NCBI GenBank assembly: GCA_025618425.1
Contig: CM046838.1
Span: forward strand, 14,098,010 to 14,162,009
Direction: 5' to 3'
Length of the DNA stretch: 64,000 nt
Source of the DNA: Heliocidaris tuberculata
Taxonomy: Eukaryota; Echinodermata; Echinoidea; Camarodonta; Echinometridae
Shown here: positions 10,702-22,579 of the stretch, piece after piece
Layout: each line of letters starts with the position of its first letter
Numbering within the stretch: position 1 is the stretch's first letter
The notes under the pieces: model-generated
Seen by the model: the letters and a program-made list of their open reading frames with translations, nothing else
What the model was told of the DNA's origin: nothing
Database searches by the model: none
Position numbers and translations under genes: made by a program

Positions 10702-11183
10702 AGTAGAATATTTGGGACGTACTTTAAGGCAGATCATTTCTAACTCTTTATATTCCAGATCAAATTTTCGAGATACTACAAGTGCGGTTGATACATATAC
10801 TAAAACTCCACCGCCACGATTGTTGCGGTCTTTACGAAAAAGCACAAAATCTTTTAGAGAAATGCTATCGTTAGATACGTCATCACTACAAAGAGTTTCA
10901 TCAAGGCCAATAATACCTATATCAGTTAAAGCCTTTGATAGGACATTTTAAAATCATAAAATTTATTGACAAGTCCTTTTACACTTAACAAACACATAGG
11001 GATACCTTTATTAAAACGTGGGATCAATCCATCTTGCAGATTGATTATTTTACTCTTGCATGTAATACTCTTATCAATTTTTACACTACTATCATCAACA
11101 GCAGAAACATGGGGGGGGGGGGAAGAGAAATCTACGATATTCCTAAAAAGTCTGAGAAGACTGCACACTTTCTTTGTTTTCAT
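10170..11183 (-). pseudogene. LINE A endonuclease (APE-type) remnant
   Basis: Fragments in order on the minus strand are GIPMCLLSVKGLVNKFYDF (10990 area), then a degraded start, then FRKDRNNRGGGVLVYVSTAL (about 10830), ELEMICLKVRP, a TA microsatellite insertion, and VLMGDLNCNFNED (about 10540-10500) with ISDHFMIFGVI near 10400. GDLNCN and SDHFM correspond to the GDFN and SDHxP motifs of exonuclease-endonuclease-phosphatase domains in LINEs. This enzyme would nick target DNA for target-primed reverse transcription. The microsatellite, frame breaks and lost residues show it is inactive. Confidence 0.7.
10622..10700. repeat. TA microsatellite
   Basis: (TA)n with one interruption near 10638, inside the LINE A endonuclease. 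It produces spurious IYIY frames. Confidence 0.95.
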
Positions 11184-11299
11184 TTAAGAAACATCTGGCT
11201 CTCACTTCTTGGCCTTTGGCCTAGTAGACCTAGTAGCAGTACCTCTAACTACTGAGGCACAGGAAGGGACGAAGATAATGGCCATGGCCATTGGGGTGT

Positions 11300-12170
11300 G
11301 GGATAATATGAACCATGAGGAGGCGTAGGGAAGCGATCATTCGCGTTTGCACATGGCTACCGATACGAAGATGGACGCTCTGACGCGTGAAACTACCACG
11401 GTGGAGGTGGGTACTGTTGCGGCGGATATCCGCGGACCGGGTAACCGGAATGGAGAACATCATTTCCGTAATTTGGGACGCGATTCGCTAATGACTACCT
11501 GTACCTTGGTAATTCTTTGCCGCTTCGAAGCTACTCGGCTGTCGAGGAGGGTCCGTCGTCTTACTATTTGAGGGACGCTGTCCTCTGTTAATGGATGGGG
11601 GTGGGGTTGATGTTCTACTTGTAACTGCTGAAGAACTCTTAACAATAGAGTCAACGATATTCTTAATATTCTTTTAACATCAGCTACAATCTGATCCATC
11701 CTTATCGACATACATGCAAATGCGATCACACCCTTTGAATCAAAGATAATGCATTTGTTGTCTGGAGCCATCGGATTAACTGGACCATCCTGGACAATAG
11801 GTATGATAGGGATATCAGAATTTATAGATCGATTGGAATGTAATGATCCATTGTGCGATTCAATAGTAGTATTGTCCTCAGTGTGGTCATTTACTCTCGT
11901 AGTCGTAGCAATCGTAATTGGCTGACCTTTAAGAACAAAATGGCGGGCGATCTCGGAGTTTATGTCGGGGTAGACTTTTAGAACATCATGAACAGTGGAA
12001 TTTGAATCATTTCTGATTGATTGCTCGATGATTTTTACAATGTCGAGCAATTTAACAACAAAAGAAAGACTCTCCGATGTAATGCATTTAGATAGTTTGA
12101 ATCTGAAACCCGGCGTTCCTGGAATACCTTTACATCTGTTTCTACGGATTGATTTCGATTTCGGAGACAT
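11300..12170 (-). pseudogene. LINE A ORF1-like frame, frameshifted
   Basis: The minus frame starts at ATG 12170: MSPKSKSIRRNRCKG, basic, about 236 residues. It has IIFDSKGVIAFACMSIRMDQ near residue 150. From about 11640 the more protein-like reading moves to another frame (QRPSNSKTTDPPRQ, then ADIRRNSTHLHRGSF near 11430-11370). Being directly upstream of the endonuclease and on the same strand supports ORF1 of the same LINE, the RNA-binding protein in such elements. I see no zinc knuckle or RRM signature, so the call rests on position. Confidence 0.45.
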
Positions 12171-12389
12171 ACTTTAAGTTCAATACATGTTATTAAGAGA
12201 GAGAGAAAAAAAGGAGTTTTCCAGAATCATAAGCTGCAATAAGTAAGGTAGCTTAGCGAAATGTAGTGGTGCATAAGCACGGGGGTTTTCAACAAAAGAA
12301 CTCAAGCGGCCAATCAGCGACAGCGTTTCTCGCTTCGGGATTTTAGCCCCTGGGGAACGAAGATCTGTGTCTGACAAAAGCGATCCCGT

Positions 12390-13575
12390 CTCCTGGTGCT
12401 GAAAAGCCGCGATTTATTTTTGGTCTTCTCTGCAGACCGTTAAAACGCTATAGCCCCCTCTACGGCTACATTATTGTGTACTTCTACGTGTTTTTCTCTA
12501 CGCGGCAAACCACTATCATGACAGGTCAAGTCTGCGGGACACATTCATGATGATCCGTTGTATTAAATTTTCTCAATACGTATCTATCTGTTCTTGTATT
12601 TATATACTTCGATAAAAACACTTGTAAATAACAATCTAATTGTTTCGGTCTATCTTACTGGGGACTCTAAAACTATAGCATTTACTAAGAGCAGTGAGTC
12701 TATCAGTATCGAAATTCTCTGTCTTTTAAAAATATTTTCAATATATATTTTCATGGTAGGCTAAAATCAGTATGTGGGCTTTATCGTTTGACGAGGGAAT
12801 TCAAGAGGAACATCGATTTGAATACCGTTTTAAACATGTTTTCCTCATGAAGAGTATTATTGTTTACTCATAAATATTATTTATTTCTTCTTTCATGGTT
12901 AAAACCAATATCCGAGAGAGTCTGGATCATTATTACGAAGTTAAAAGTATTGCGTGCCTTTCAAATATATTGCTCTTATTGACTTCAATTATTTCTGCCC
13001 ATCACCCTTTTTCTGTCAATGACCTCTTCCTAATTGAGATCCCAATCTCCATCAGAATTTTGTGCAGTAATATATGCGCCCACAAGTATAAAGTGCTTGA
13101 AATAGTAGGTAAAAGGTTCGAAATTCGAAGGAAATCGTAATTTCTGATTGCCTTGCTTCAGTCTTATAATCGCAAATCCAGAGGGACAGGGTTACATGTC
13201 CCCCCCCCCCCCCACATGATGGTAATTGTCATTATGGTGATGATGATGATGTCGATGATACTACTACTAATTTTTATTAGTAAGTAGGCAAAAGATTGTT
13301 TTCTTGTTATATTGTGATAGGGATGTATACTGATGAATATTTCGGATTGTATTGTAGACATCTTGTTGTCATGGCAATAAAATTTCAAAGTGATTTAGAA
13401 GCTCGAAGGGGGGGGGGGGCTGTAAAGGTTGCGCCGTGGCTAATTATTTACATACATAAGCCAATCCTTTTCAGTTGTTTATCCATTCCTGAATAGCCTA
13501 CTGAAGCAGGGAATGATAACATATAAAACGGAGAGAATGCAGCCCGTTCATTTGTCAGTGGTCGGAAAATTAGTC
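12390..13575. other. Intron, nothing recognised
   Basis: AT-rich DNA with C/G homopolymers at 13201-13213 and 13409-13418 and a GATGATGATG patch at 13238-13260. No exon-like or element-like structure seen. Confidence 0.4.
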
Positions 13576-13579
13576 AACG

Positions 13580-14575
13580 TAGAGCAAGGGCGGCGCACCC
13601 GGGGGCCAGGGGGCACAGTGCCCTCCCACTTTTTCAAGTACCCCAAAAGTGCCCTTTTTACATCTGAAATAATGCCCTCCTTCCTCTCTGATAAGTGCCC
13701 TTTTTACTACTAAAAGTGCCCCTTTTCCTTTCTAATAAGTGCCCCTTCCCCTTCTAATAAGTGTTTTTTCCTCCTGATAAATGCCCCTTTTCAAAATCTG
13801 ATAATTGGCTCCTTATCTCTCTAATAAGTGCCCTTTTCTTCTGATGATAAGTAAATTTTTACTTCTGATAGGTGCCCCTTTTCCCTTCTAAATAGTGCCA
13901 ACTTTCCCCTTCTGATAAATGCCATTTTTACATCTGCCTAATGCCTACCCCCCCCCCCCCCCCCCCCAGTAAAGGAATTCTTATTCCGCTCGCTCGAATA
14001 TGCCCATAATTTACACCAATTAAGGGCAATATTTTCTGAAAATCTCCCCAAAACTCCCTCGCTACGCTCGCTAGCTTTTATGAAAGCAAGCAGATCGCAT
14101 AAAGTATGTTGATATAGATGTAATCCTAAAGAAAAGCGACAGGGATAATGTATGAATTAAAAGATAATTCGACATTCCCCCAATTAATTTGCTGTTGTCA
14201 ATTTCATTATATCGCTATAAATGATTCTCAACCAAAGGAATTCAGCATTAGAAAAAAGTCTGAAAATTTTTGCTCGCTCGCTTCGCTCGCTCGCACATGA
14301 GTCATTAGACCACCACACCGTGACAACTGCTAATTTATTGGGGAAGCTGAAGCAGTGTCCAGAACCACAATAAAAAGGAAGAAGATGATGCTTGATAATG
14401 TATTAATCATGTTAACTGGGCTGTAGGGTAATACCAATGTCACAAAAAAAATGGTCCCTTTTTTCGTTTTATGTTCACCCCTTGTAGGTGCCCCCTTTTC
14501 CCCAAAGTGCCCTATTTGGCTGGTGCCCCCCCCCCCCCCCACTTTGAAAGACGCTCCGCTGCCCTGACATAGAGA
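13580..14575 (+). mobile_element. GTGCCC-minisatellite repeat element, + copy
   Basis: It starts near GGGCGGCGCACCCGGGGGCC. A degenerate array of about 25-bp units follows (GTGCCCCTTTTCC..TTCTGATAA, 13620-13950), then a C-run, a non-coding middle with the palindromic TTGCTCGCTCGCTTCGCTCG, and an end near CTGGTGCCCCC..GACGCTCCGCTGCCCTG. The same layout occurs in inverse orientation at 16200-17150. It has no coding capacity and the family is not recognised. Confidence 0.65.
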
Positions 14576-14589
14576 AATAGCCCAGGTCA

Positions 14590-16200
14590 AACCCGGTTCA
14601 AGCTGACAAGCTTTTTTTGAATAACATGGATAGTCTAAGTAACTGTAAGGGGGTAAAATCTCATAATTTATGTAAAATGGGGTGACTATTTCGGGAAGGT
14701 TCCCAGACTATAATAGTTCTATGTAAAACAAATTGCATGGGTTAATCAATGTGAACAAGAAAAGAGTAGGTCCTATTTAAGTTAATTATAGGCTAAATTA
14801 CAAGTTCAGTGTATGATAATAGAAGGACGATACAGGTAACAAACCAGTATTACGTAACAGGGAACAAAGAAAGACATCCCAACGGAGTGAATAGGCATTG
14901 TCTAGTGCAGGTGTCAGGCCACCGGCCGAGGTGCGCTTAATCTCTCCAGAATGGAGAGTGTTCTTAGAACACTCCGAGTCATGTGCATCGTAACAACTTT
15001 CGAATGACTAAAGTTCACAATTTGAACTCTTGGTAATACAATGAATAACCTATGTTTAACACTCCTACAAAATATCAACCCAATCCGACAATTCATTTTA
15101 TGGCGGTTGCTATGGCCTTTTGATTCACTCTCTATTGATTTTCTTTCTTGTTTTCTTGCTCCTGACGCTTGAATGGCCCTCTGTAGAACAGCTGAGCTGC
15201 AATGGCACGGCTGAGCAGGCGATCCTTCCAATATTATTTTCTCATGTTATCATGTATGTTATTATATATATGTTTTTATAATGGTAAATGAAATAAGAAC
15301 AATCTACCCTTAAACATTCGTTCCTGCCCTTCAGCTGAATCTTTCAAAAGAAATCTTAAGACTTATTAGTTTTCTCTATGATTGGATTTGGTTGTGTGCA
15401 CTTGGAGAGCAAAATATAAATTACTCATTTTTTCTTATTGTAAAGCGCCTTGAGCATGTTTATATAGAAAAGCGCTGTATGTATGTATGTAAATCGATCA
15501 AATCAAATATAGGCCTCAACTTTAGAGCTCATTTCCTCCCTAACTGATACCAGCAAACCTTACAAGCTCTTTTCGTTCGCTAAATCAAAAGGGTTATAAA
15601 GTTTCAAGTTTAAAGCTGAGACTTTGTTCTTTCCAATAGAATAAAATCAGATTTGTTTGTTTGTTTGTGTGTGTGTTTGTTTGTCTGTTTGTTTTTTCGG
15701 GGGGGGGGGGGGTGGTGGTTTTGTGGTGCCGGGTCACACTTATTCAAGGACGTTTTTTTGTTTAAAGGGCCCTGTCCAAGGGTCCCCGCCGCAATACTCG
15801 CAATACACGCGAATACACCCTCCCCTTCCCTTTCAGTCACATAACAGAGAAAAAAGAGAAGGTGAAAGAGGGTGGAAAAAAAAAAATCATTACGAAACGT
15901 ATGCGAATTCGCTGGCTCGCAATTTATTCATTTATTTTCATTTTTAGATTACATGCAAACATGATACTCGGTTGAAAGGCATCAGCCCATCCTACGAGAA
16001 AATATGGCCATTACGCCAGGATTTGATCATAAGTGAGCTGTTCTTTTATTTACGGGTGTGAACAATTCGCGAGTGGGAAGGGGGTGGGTCTTGAAGTTCT
16101 TGACAAATTAAAGTCGGTTTATTTTTAAGCTTGTGCATGCAAGCCGGTGAATATAATTTAGTCAAAATTAGAAGTGAAAATTCTAAATAGAAGTCCTTGC
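14590..16200. other. Spacer between the two GTGCCC elements
   Basis: There is no gene. A SINE/LINE-type tail lies at about 15432-15495 (TTGTAAAGCGCCTTGAGCATG..GAAAAGCGCTGTATGTATGTATG), and a TTTG/TG repeat at 15653-15690 is followed by a G-run. The rest is unassigned. Confidence 0.5.
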
Positions 16201-17150
16201 CCCCTCCCCGAACATGATTAATACATATCAAGCATCATCTTCTTCCTTTTTATTGTGGTTCTGGACATGTTTCAGCTTCCCTAACTGGCAGTAATGTCTG
16301 ATAGTCTAATGATCCATGTGCGAGCGAAGCGAGGAGCAAAAGTTTTCAGACTTTTTTCTAACGTTGAAGTCTATGTTTGTGCATTTTTTTTTACGGCGAT
16401 ATAATGAAAATGACAAGAGAAACTTAATTTGGGGAATGTCGAAAGATATTTTAATTCGTGCTTTAACCCTGTCGTTTTTCTTTAGGATTTCATCGATATC
16501 AACATAATTTAGTACGATAAATGCTTGATTTCATTATGTATTATAAGAGTGTCGGGGAAATTTTCGGAAAATAATTATCCTTACTTGGTAGTATTATGGC
16601 ATATTCGAGAGAGCGAATGACAAATACTTTGCCCGGGGGGGGGGGGGGGGCATGGCATGCCCCTCTTGCCTCCAGCCCCACTGCTTTACATTGTAGTTTA
16701 GTAATGGGTACCTGTTAAGCCGCACCGATTATTTGAAGCTATATAAATATGGCTCTTTTTGTAAGAAACAGTGGGAAATATTGGTAAAAGGGGCATTTAT
16801 CAGAAGAGGAAAGGGTGCTTATCAGAGGTGGGAAGGGGGCAATTAAAAGAGGTGAAAAGAGGCACTTATGAGGAAGAGGGCACATATTACGTAGGGAAAG
16901 GGGTAATTATCAGAAGGGGGAAAAGGGCACTTATTAGAAGGGAAAATGGGCACCTACCAGAAGCATAAATGCTCTTATGGAATGAGAAAAGTGCACAAAT
17001 TAGACAGAATTAGACATTTATCAAAAGGAGAAAAGGGCACCTATAAGAGAGAAAGGGAACAGTTTTCAGAAAAAAGGGACACGTTTCGGATACTTCAAAA
17101 GTGGTCCCCCCCCCCCTGCTCCCACGAGAGCGCCGCCTCTGCCCTACCCT
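16200..17150 (-). mobile_element. GTGCCC-minisatellite repeat element, - copy
   Basis: This is the inverse counterpart of 13580-14575. TCAAGCATCATCTTCTTCC and TTTATTGTGGTTCTGGACATG at 16228-16270 mirror 14340-14400. The array GGGCACTTATCAGAAGGG-type units at 16780-17060 mirrors 13620-13950, and GCGCCGCCTCTGCCCTACC lies at 17130-17150. The two copies form a 3.6-kb inverted pair just left of the assembly gap. Confidence 0.65.
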
Positions 17151-17256
17151 CCAAGGGCGCTAAACCCGAGGGGCATTTGGTGTTGTGTGTGTTGGGGGGG
17201 GGGGGGGGTCTAGGAGCAACAAAATTCCCCTGACCGTATTTGTGGCGGGTGTCACA

Positions 17257-17281
17257 CGCACACACACACACACACACACAG
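17257..17281. repeat. CA microsatellite
   Basis: (CA)12 or so follows a G-run at 17194-17208. It is in an intron. Confidence 0.9.
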
Positions 17282-17619
17282 AGGGAAGGGGGAAATAATA
17301 TCCAACTTATATTTTTAACTATTTTTAACATGACTTCCCAAGGTTCTCGAGGGGAAAGGGGAGGGAGTTAGGAAAACAATTATCTTGAATTGTCAGGGAA
17401 ATGAAAAGGAATTATATTTTCGCCCAGAATGATTTAACTTGAAGAAAATTATGAGCCAAAGGATTTAGAACTCCAGTAAGAAATTGACAAAACGGTCCAA
17501 GTCAAAATAGAGTTTGTGTCGCAGACTTTAATAGGGGAAGTATGGGGGAAGGGAGTTAGGGGCGGATTAAGATTAACAATTTTTGTCAACCTGGAAATAG
17601 TTTTTCAGAATACTGCTGA

Positions 17620-18119
17620 NNNNNNNNNNNNNNNNNNNNNNNNNNNNNNNNNNNNNNNNNNNNNNNNNNNNNNNNNNNNNNNNNNNNNNNNNNNNNNNNN
17701 NNNNNNNNNNNNNNNNNNNNNNNNNNNNNNNNNNNNNNNNNNNNNNNNNNNNNNNNNNNNNNNNNNNNNNNNNNNNNNNNNNNNNNNNNNNNNNNNNNNN
17801 NNNNNNNNNNNNNNNNNNNNNNNNNNNNNNNNNNNNNNNNNNNNNNNNNNNNNNNNNNNNNNNNNNNNNNNNNNNNNNNNNNNNNNNNNNNNNNNNNNNN
17901 NNNNNNNNNNNNNNNNNNNNNNNNNNNNNNNNNNNNNNNNNNNNNNNNNNNNNNNNNNNNNNNNNNNNNNNNNNNNNNNNNNNNNNNNNNNNNNNNNNNN
18001 NNNNNNNNNNNNNNNNNNNNNNNNNNNNNNNNNNNNNNNNNNNNNNNNNNNNNNNNNNNNNNNNNNNNNNNNNNNNNNNNNNNNNNNNNNNNNNNNNNNN
18101 NNNNNNNNNNNNNNNNNNN
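17620..18119. other. Assembly gap (500 N)
   Basis: Exactly 500 N, probably a placeholder length. It starts after TACTGCTGA and is followed by a C-run of about 20, which may have stopped assembly. The missing LDLa exon between C1 and C2 could lie inside. Confidence 1.
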
Positions 18120-18326
18120 CCCCCCCCCCCCCCCCCCCCGTCTTGTTTTCCAATCAAGTTACGAACAAGTGGACGGCGACGCACTGCAGTATTTGGCTTC
18201 CCGTCCCCACAGGACGGAGAGATACTCCGAGTCGCGCATGCACACATCGATTTTTCACTCGACTCCCCATTTTCTAAGCCTCCCGTCCTGAATTATTGTA
18301 AGCTCGCTACTGAGAACAACATTACA

Positions 18327-18470
18327 CGATTTGAGACATCGGTTTAACAGTGCAGCAGGGTCTTTATTCAGCCAGCATGATGAATAGACGCTTAACCATT
18401 TTCAACCGTAGATGGCGTTAATACCAATTTCAAGATACATGTATAATCAAAATCAACAATATTAATATTG
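18327..18470 (-). repeat. Dispersed repeat R2, copy 2
   Basis: The second copy of the 5875-6016 repeat, same orientation, with small indels (CCAGCATGATGAATAGACGC against CCATGATGGATAGACGC). Minus-strand AATAAAGAC is retained. Confidence 0.7.
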
Positions 18471-19877
18471 GCGAGAAGAGACCTCCTTAAAATGTACATA
18501 ATAATTCTACAAACTCATTTTGAAGAATTATGATAGTTGAATGAAGATAATAATTCATCCAGTAAATTTTGCATATTAGCGATGTTAAAAGTGAATTAAT
18601 CGAAGTGCTTGCGATTGCTCCGCAACGTTTCGCCAGTTCTTTTTGGCTTCTCCTTGGGGTCTAATTCCGGGCCTAGGGGAACCCAGTCATTTTGTTCACG
18701 TCTGATCATCATGGATCCGTGAAGGGAATGTAAACTTTGGGAAAACTAATAACGGAAGAGACATCTGGTACCCTGTCCACGCGTGAGACAAATTGAACCG
18801 GAAACCTCTTTTTGTAGAGGGTGGGGGTCCCATTCTCTCCCAGTATGCTTCCTTTACTCTTCGCTCGAACCATTTTTTTTTCTCTGCCGAAAGATTTTGA
18901 CGTCAGTCTTCAGTCTTGATCGATATTCAGCATTTTTATTGTAATACCAATATATACCTGATAAGTTTTATACTTAATCTACCCTCAATCCGCCATTATA
19001 TCGCCTGATCCGGAAATTATGTCAGCGTAGTTGATTTTAAAAGTAATCTCTGAAAACGATTTGAGAAAAATAATTGGCATCTGTTGCTTTAAAAATTAAT
19101 GCAAATATTATGTATTCCTGTCAACAGCTTATATACTGTGCACGGGTTCTGGCCTGACCATTTTACGAACTGAACTTTGAATAAGATTTTTTTTTCAGTA
19201 TGAAGAAAAATGACTTTGCATTGTAGTGACGCCCATATGTTGATTATTTTGCATTTAATAGTTATGACCCTTGCATCTCAGAGCACTTTTGACAACACAG
19301 GCAAATCCAGATCTCATCTGAATATACACATCTTTTCTGTGTTCTCATAAATAGGTTTCACAGCGTTAAATCATTATTTGGATATTTTCGGGTGATTTCC
19401 TTCATTTACGGGGGAGGGGACCCCTCGAACATGAATATACATTACTGCATTTCGTAGTGTTAGCTTTATTTGAAATTTGCATTCGTTAGCTTTTGTTAAC
19501 ATATACAATGAAATTTCTGCTCATGTAAAACGTACGGTTGACAGATCTTCTACGAAAAGGGAAAGTATATATGTCATTTATGCATGGTATCGTCGGGAGA
19601 AGATAACTTCCTCGGAAGACTAGCAATTTCTGACATAGTAAAAATGTATTATTTTAAAAGCTTGAAGATGGTTTTGTTTGATGACCTTTAGCCAAAGCAG
19701 TATGGGTCTTATGTAATTTGGCACGATGATTTTCCAAATCCTTGTCGAGAAGAAACTTCTCATTTAGTGATCGGAGTTTTATTTTTTCTTCAAACTTTAC
19801 ATTTCTAGTGACGAACTGACCATGCGGAACCATTAGCTTGATCAGTGCGAAAATTACTAATTCGTGTTCTTTTTCAG
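18471..19877. other. Intron before C2
   Basis: No exon is seen. Bases about 19675-19830 (ATGACCTTTAGCC, TTTGGCACGATGATTTTCCA, GTGACGAACTGACCATGCGGAACC) are alignable with intron upstream of C3, C4 and, disrupted by inserts, C5. They are part of the duplicated module and act as a reference empty site for the insertion at 45130. Confidence 0.6.
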
Positions 19878-20222
19878 ACTATTCATCAAGATATCTACAG
19901 GAAGGCGAGTCACATTTCATCTACATATCGTATTCAGGAACGAGACGATTATACGATGTCACTTTGGTACACACAAATTCTACATACGGCTTTAGAGTCG
20001 TGTTCCGGAATTTGCAACTCAGCAGTAATGACTTAGTGAGAATAGGGGCAGGTACCAATCCATCTAACACACAGTCTCTCATCACAACCATCCAGAATGG
20101 AAACATAAACTACGCTGAAGATGTCTACGTCGAGATCAATGAGATGTGGTTAGATGTTATCGGTGGGACGCAGTACTCTTATCTTCGAATCGATGTTGAG
20201 ATCATTGCCATTGATTTATCAA
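19878..20222 (+). CDS. Exon C2: cysteine-free CUB-like domain
   Basis: This 345-bp phase 1-1 exon (115 residues) has acceptor tttttcag and donor gtgagtg at 20223. Reading: N then YSSRYLQEGESHFIYISY, TRRLYDVTLVHTNSTYGF, VFRNLQLSSNDLVRIGAG, NYAEDVYVEINEMWLDVIGG and LRIDVEI before the donor. It is one codon longer than C1 in the GNINYAED turn. The NYS sequon is created across the L-to-C exon junction (A plus AC) and NST is internal. No cysteine is present. In the window it follows C1 without an intervening LDLa exon. Confidence 0.9.
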
Positions 20223-20553
20223 GTGAGTGTATGATTTCATTTTATTATTAAAATTCTGTTGGATGTCACTGCATCGCTCAGCGTAATTGCTTTTACGACT
20301 GACAGGTGAGATGGACTACATGATATTTTATCGTCATCGTGTATCACGGTTTGAATGAACTAATCCTTGTTCTCTGATTAACCGTTGATAAGACTGGACT
20401 TTTTTAAAATGTAAAACATGATATTGTTAGCTACCACCATTATATGTATAATATCATACCCATTACATGTGTGTGTATGTGTGTGTGCGCGAAACGTGTG
20501 TTCTGACTTCTTGCAGTGTATTGAATTGACGGTTTAGCGTTAAATTTGGTGAT

Positions 20554-22486
20554 TAGGGAGTTTTCGTTCAGAACGCGTACGCGGGATTCTCGGACGGAGA
20601 TTAACAATTGCACATAACAAAGGACGCCCGTCTTAAACATGTTAAAGTCTTTGTGGAAAATTGAAGAACCGGAACAGTAGTTTCGTCCTAGATTCAGAGG
20701 GAACGATGCATTTGCAATTTATCGTGCGCTCTTGAACTACCACGGTATTGCCGTTCCTGCACAGCAAAAACGCTGTTTAAAATTTCGCCGTTTAAAATTG
20801 TGTTGTTTAAATTTTAAACAACGTTGTTAAAAAACGGAAACTGTATTTTAAACAACTGCTGTTTAAGACATCAATGATATTGTAGAATAATATTTTAAAC
20901 AACGTTGTTTAAAAAGATTGAAAATTCGCGCTAGACGGGTTTCCTTCTCCGCCAAACACGGCCGGGCTTCATCATGGCGGCTGACTTTGTGGTTGACATG
21001 TTGCAGAAGTTCCAAATGCCGGAACTGATTGATACATTCAGAGGTAAGCATTTAGATAAAATATATTATAATCTGATCGAGTTTATACTCAAGACATATT
21101 TGTGCTGCCATGACATCTATATCATATCTAGATCTAAGCCACAGTCACATAATTATGATTTAGACCTGCAACTTTGCAAGTCGCCCTTCCACCGTAGCGC
21201 AGCGCAGTTTAAGCTGCACACAGTGAACGCGCGCATGGGTCCGGATATATTGTGTGCAAATAACTTAAACTGCGCTGCGCTGCAAAGTTCCAGGTCTACA
21301 TAATTTATTTTGTGGATGTGGTCTAGATCTAGACATCACGTAGATGTCACCGCAACACAAATATGTCTTGAGTATAAACTCGATCAGATTACAATATATT
21401 TAGTCTAAATGCTTACCTCTGAACGTATCAATCAGCTCTGGCATTTGGAACTTATTTGTGTACAACAGCCTTATACAACCGTGTATGTTTAAAGGCACTG
21501 ATTAGCTTTGCCCAGGATTGAAAAAAAAAAATCACTGTTCCAGCTAATGCTGTAATCATAATTGCAAACCTTTAGCTCAGACAGGAATCGCCTGAGTTTT
21601 ATAAGCTGATCGGTCGTTTTTATATCAAGATATTTACTATTGAACAGTGATGTCGGGATAGAGTATACCACCGAACCCTAAAGAACTCTTACGGTTGGCA
21701 TACCTCGCTCTATCACAGAATACCGTACGGGCTCGAAACCGGCTCTGAAATCGCCAAGCGCTGGTGCTTGGTTTTTGTGACTGTAGCGCAGCGGAGAAGC
21801 CGAGCGACTTGCGCTAGCGATTGATCGCGATTTTCTCTTTTTTAGGATAGTAAACGGGTTCCATTTTCTCTCCTACTTTCACATATCCTTAATCATATAT
21901 GTAGTTAGAGGACTGCACACAGTTCACTGGCATTTGAGCTGATTTTACAATTTTTCACAAAGTTAATCAATCACTTTAAACACATCTGTAGGCCCTATTA
22001 TGTTTGAAACAATTATTTTGAACAATTAACTTTGAATGTATTTTTCAAACAACAGTTGTGCAAAAAGTTTTAAACAACTTAATTTAAACAACCTAGATGT
22101 TTTAAATAATTTTTTTAAACAACAAATATTTTAAACAATAGTTGTGAAAAAGTTTTAAACAACCGTGTGTGTTTAAACAACTTAGTTTAAACAACTTAAT
22201 TTAAACAACCTAGTTGTTTAAAAGCCGTTGTTTAAAAAAATTGTTTAAAAGTTTAAACAACATGCTGTTTAAAGTTTAAACAACCGTAGTTGTTTAACAT
22301 TTTAAACAACAGTTGTTAGAGTGACCGGCTTAAACAGCGTTGTTTTAAAATGTTGAAGAGTTGTTTAAAATATGTTTTACTGTGTGTTCTTTAATTTTCG
22401 ACAAAGAATGCCTAGGCGTCCTTTGCCATGTGCAGTTGTTAATCTCCGTCCTAGAATCCCGCGTACGTTGCTGAACGAAAACTCCC
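20554..22486. mobile_element. Nested inverted-repeat element, 1.9 kb
   Basis: The outer arms of about 75 bp (20554-20628 and 22413-22486) share AGGGAGTTTTCGTTCAG, GTACGCGGGATTCT and GGACGGAGATTAACAA, and weaker pairing continues to about 20671/22380. Inside, CACAGCAAAAACG (20759) and GTTTTACTGTG (22373) are another inverted pair leading into arrays of GTTTAAACAAC/AACAACGTTGTT motifs (20770-20920 and 22010-22370). Further in, 21009-21138 pairs with 21316-21456, and the centre (21165-21300) holds CAGCGCAGTTTAAGCTGCACAC against GTGTGC..CTTAAACTGCGCTGCGCTG. The whole is a concentric set of inverted repeats with no transposase. Confidence 0.75.
20974..21043 (+). pseudogene. Exon-like ORF inside the nested inverted repeat (SAM-like start?)
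   Basis: ATG at 20974 opens MAADFVVDMLQKFQ, then MPELIDTFRG, ending at the consensus donor gtaagc at 21044. The pattern hydrophobic-x2-W/M-L-x(3-4)-hydrophobic-x-E-hydrophobic-I-x-x-F resembles the first helices of a SAM domain, where an ELIDTFR-type helix is followed by a donor in several invertebrate genes. The 3' two thirds (from AAGTTCCAAATGCC) plus the donor recur in the opposite arm (rc of about 21407-21450). This suggests a captured first exon now serving as repeat arm. The SAM call is from memory of the family and is weak. Confidence 0.35.
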
Positions 22487-22579
22487 TATTGTTACGTAAG
22501 CCCCGCACAGCAAGGTCGTACGGTTCAGTGATTTTCCTAGTCTCTTATTAGTCGTTTGCCCGTAATTGACGCAAGGGTT

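Larger units (their letters stand above)
9528..12177 (-). mobile_element. LINE retrotransposon A, reverse transcriptase deleted
   Basis: Read on the minus strand the order is an ORF1-like frame (12170 down to about 11300), a frameshifted APE-type endonuclease (11180 to 10170, split by a TA repeat at 10622-10700) and a C-terminal LINE tail domain (10009 to about 9650). Between 10169 and 10009 the whole reverse transcriptase domain is absent, so endonuclease and tail are nearly joined. The 3' end is near 9528, with AATAAA-like sequence on the minus strand. It is dead and non-autonomous. The clade cannot be assigned without the reverse transcriptase. Confidence 0.7.

Noticed and set aside
10424..10845. 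IYIYIY-containing proteins
   Set aside because: TA microsatellite translation; the real content is the broken LINE endonuclease on the minus strand.
17516..18277. Long frames with X residues
   Set aside because: They run through the 500-N gap and carry no information.
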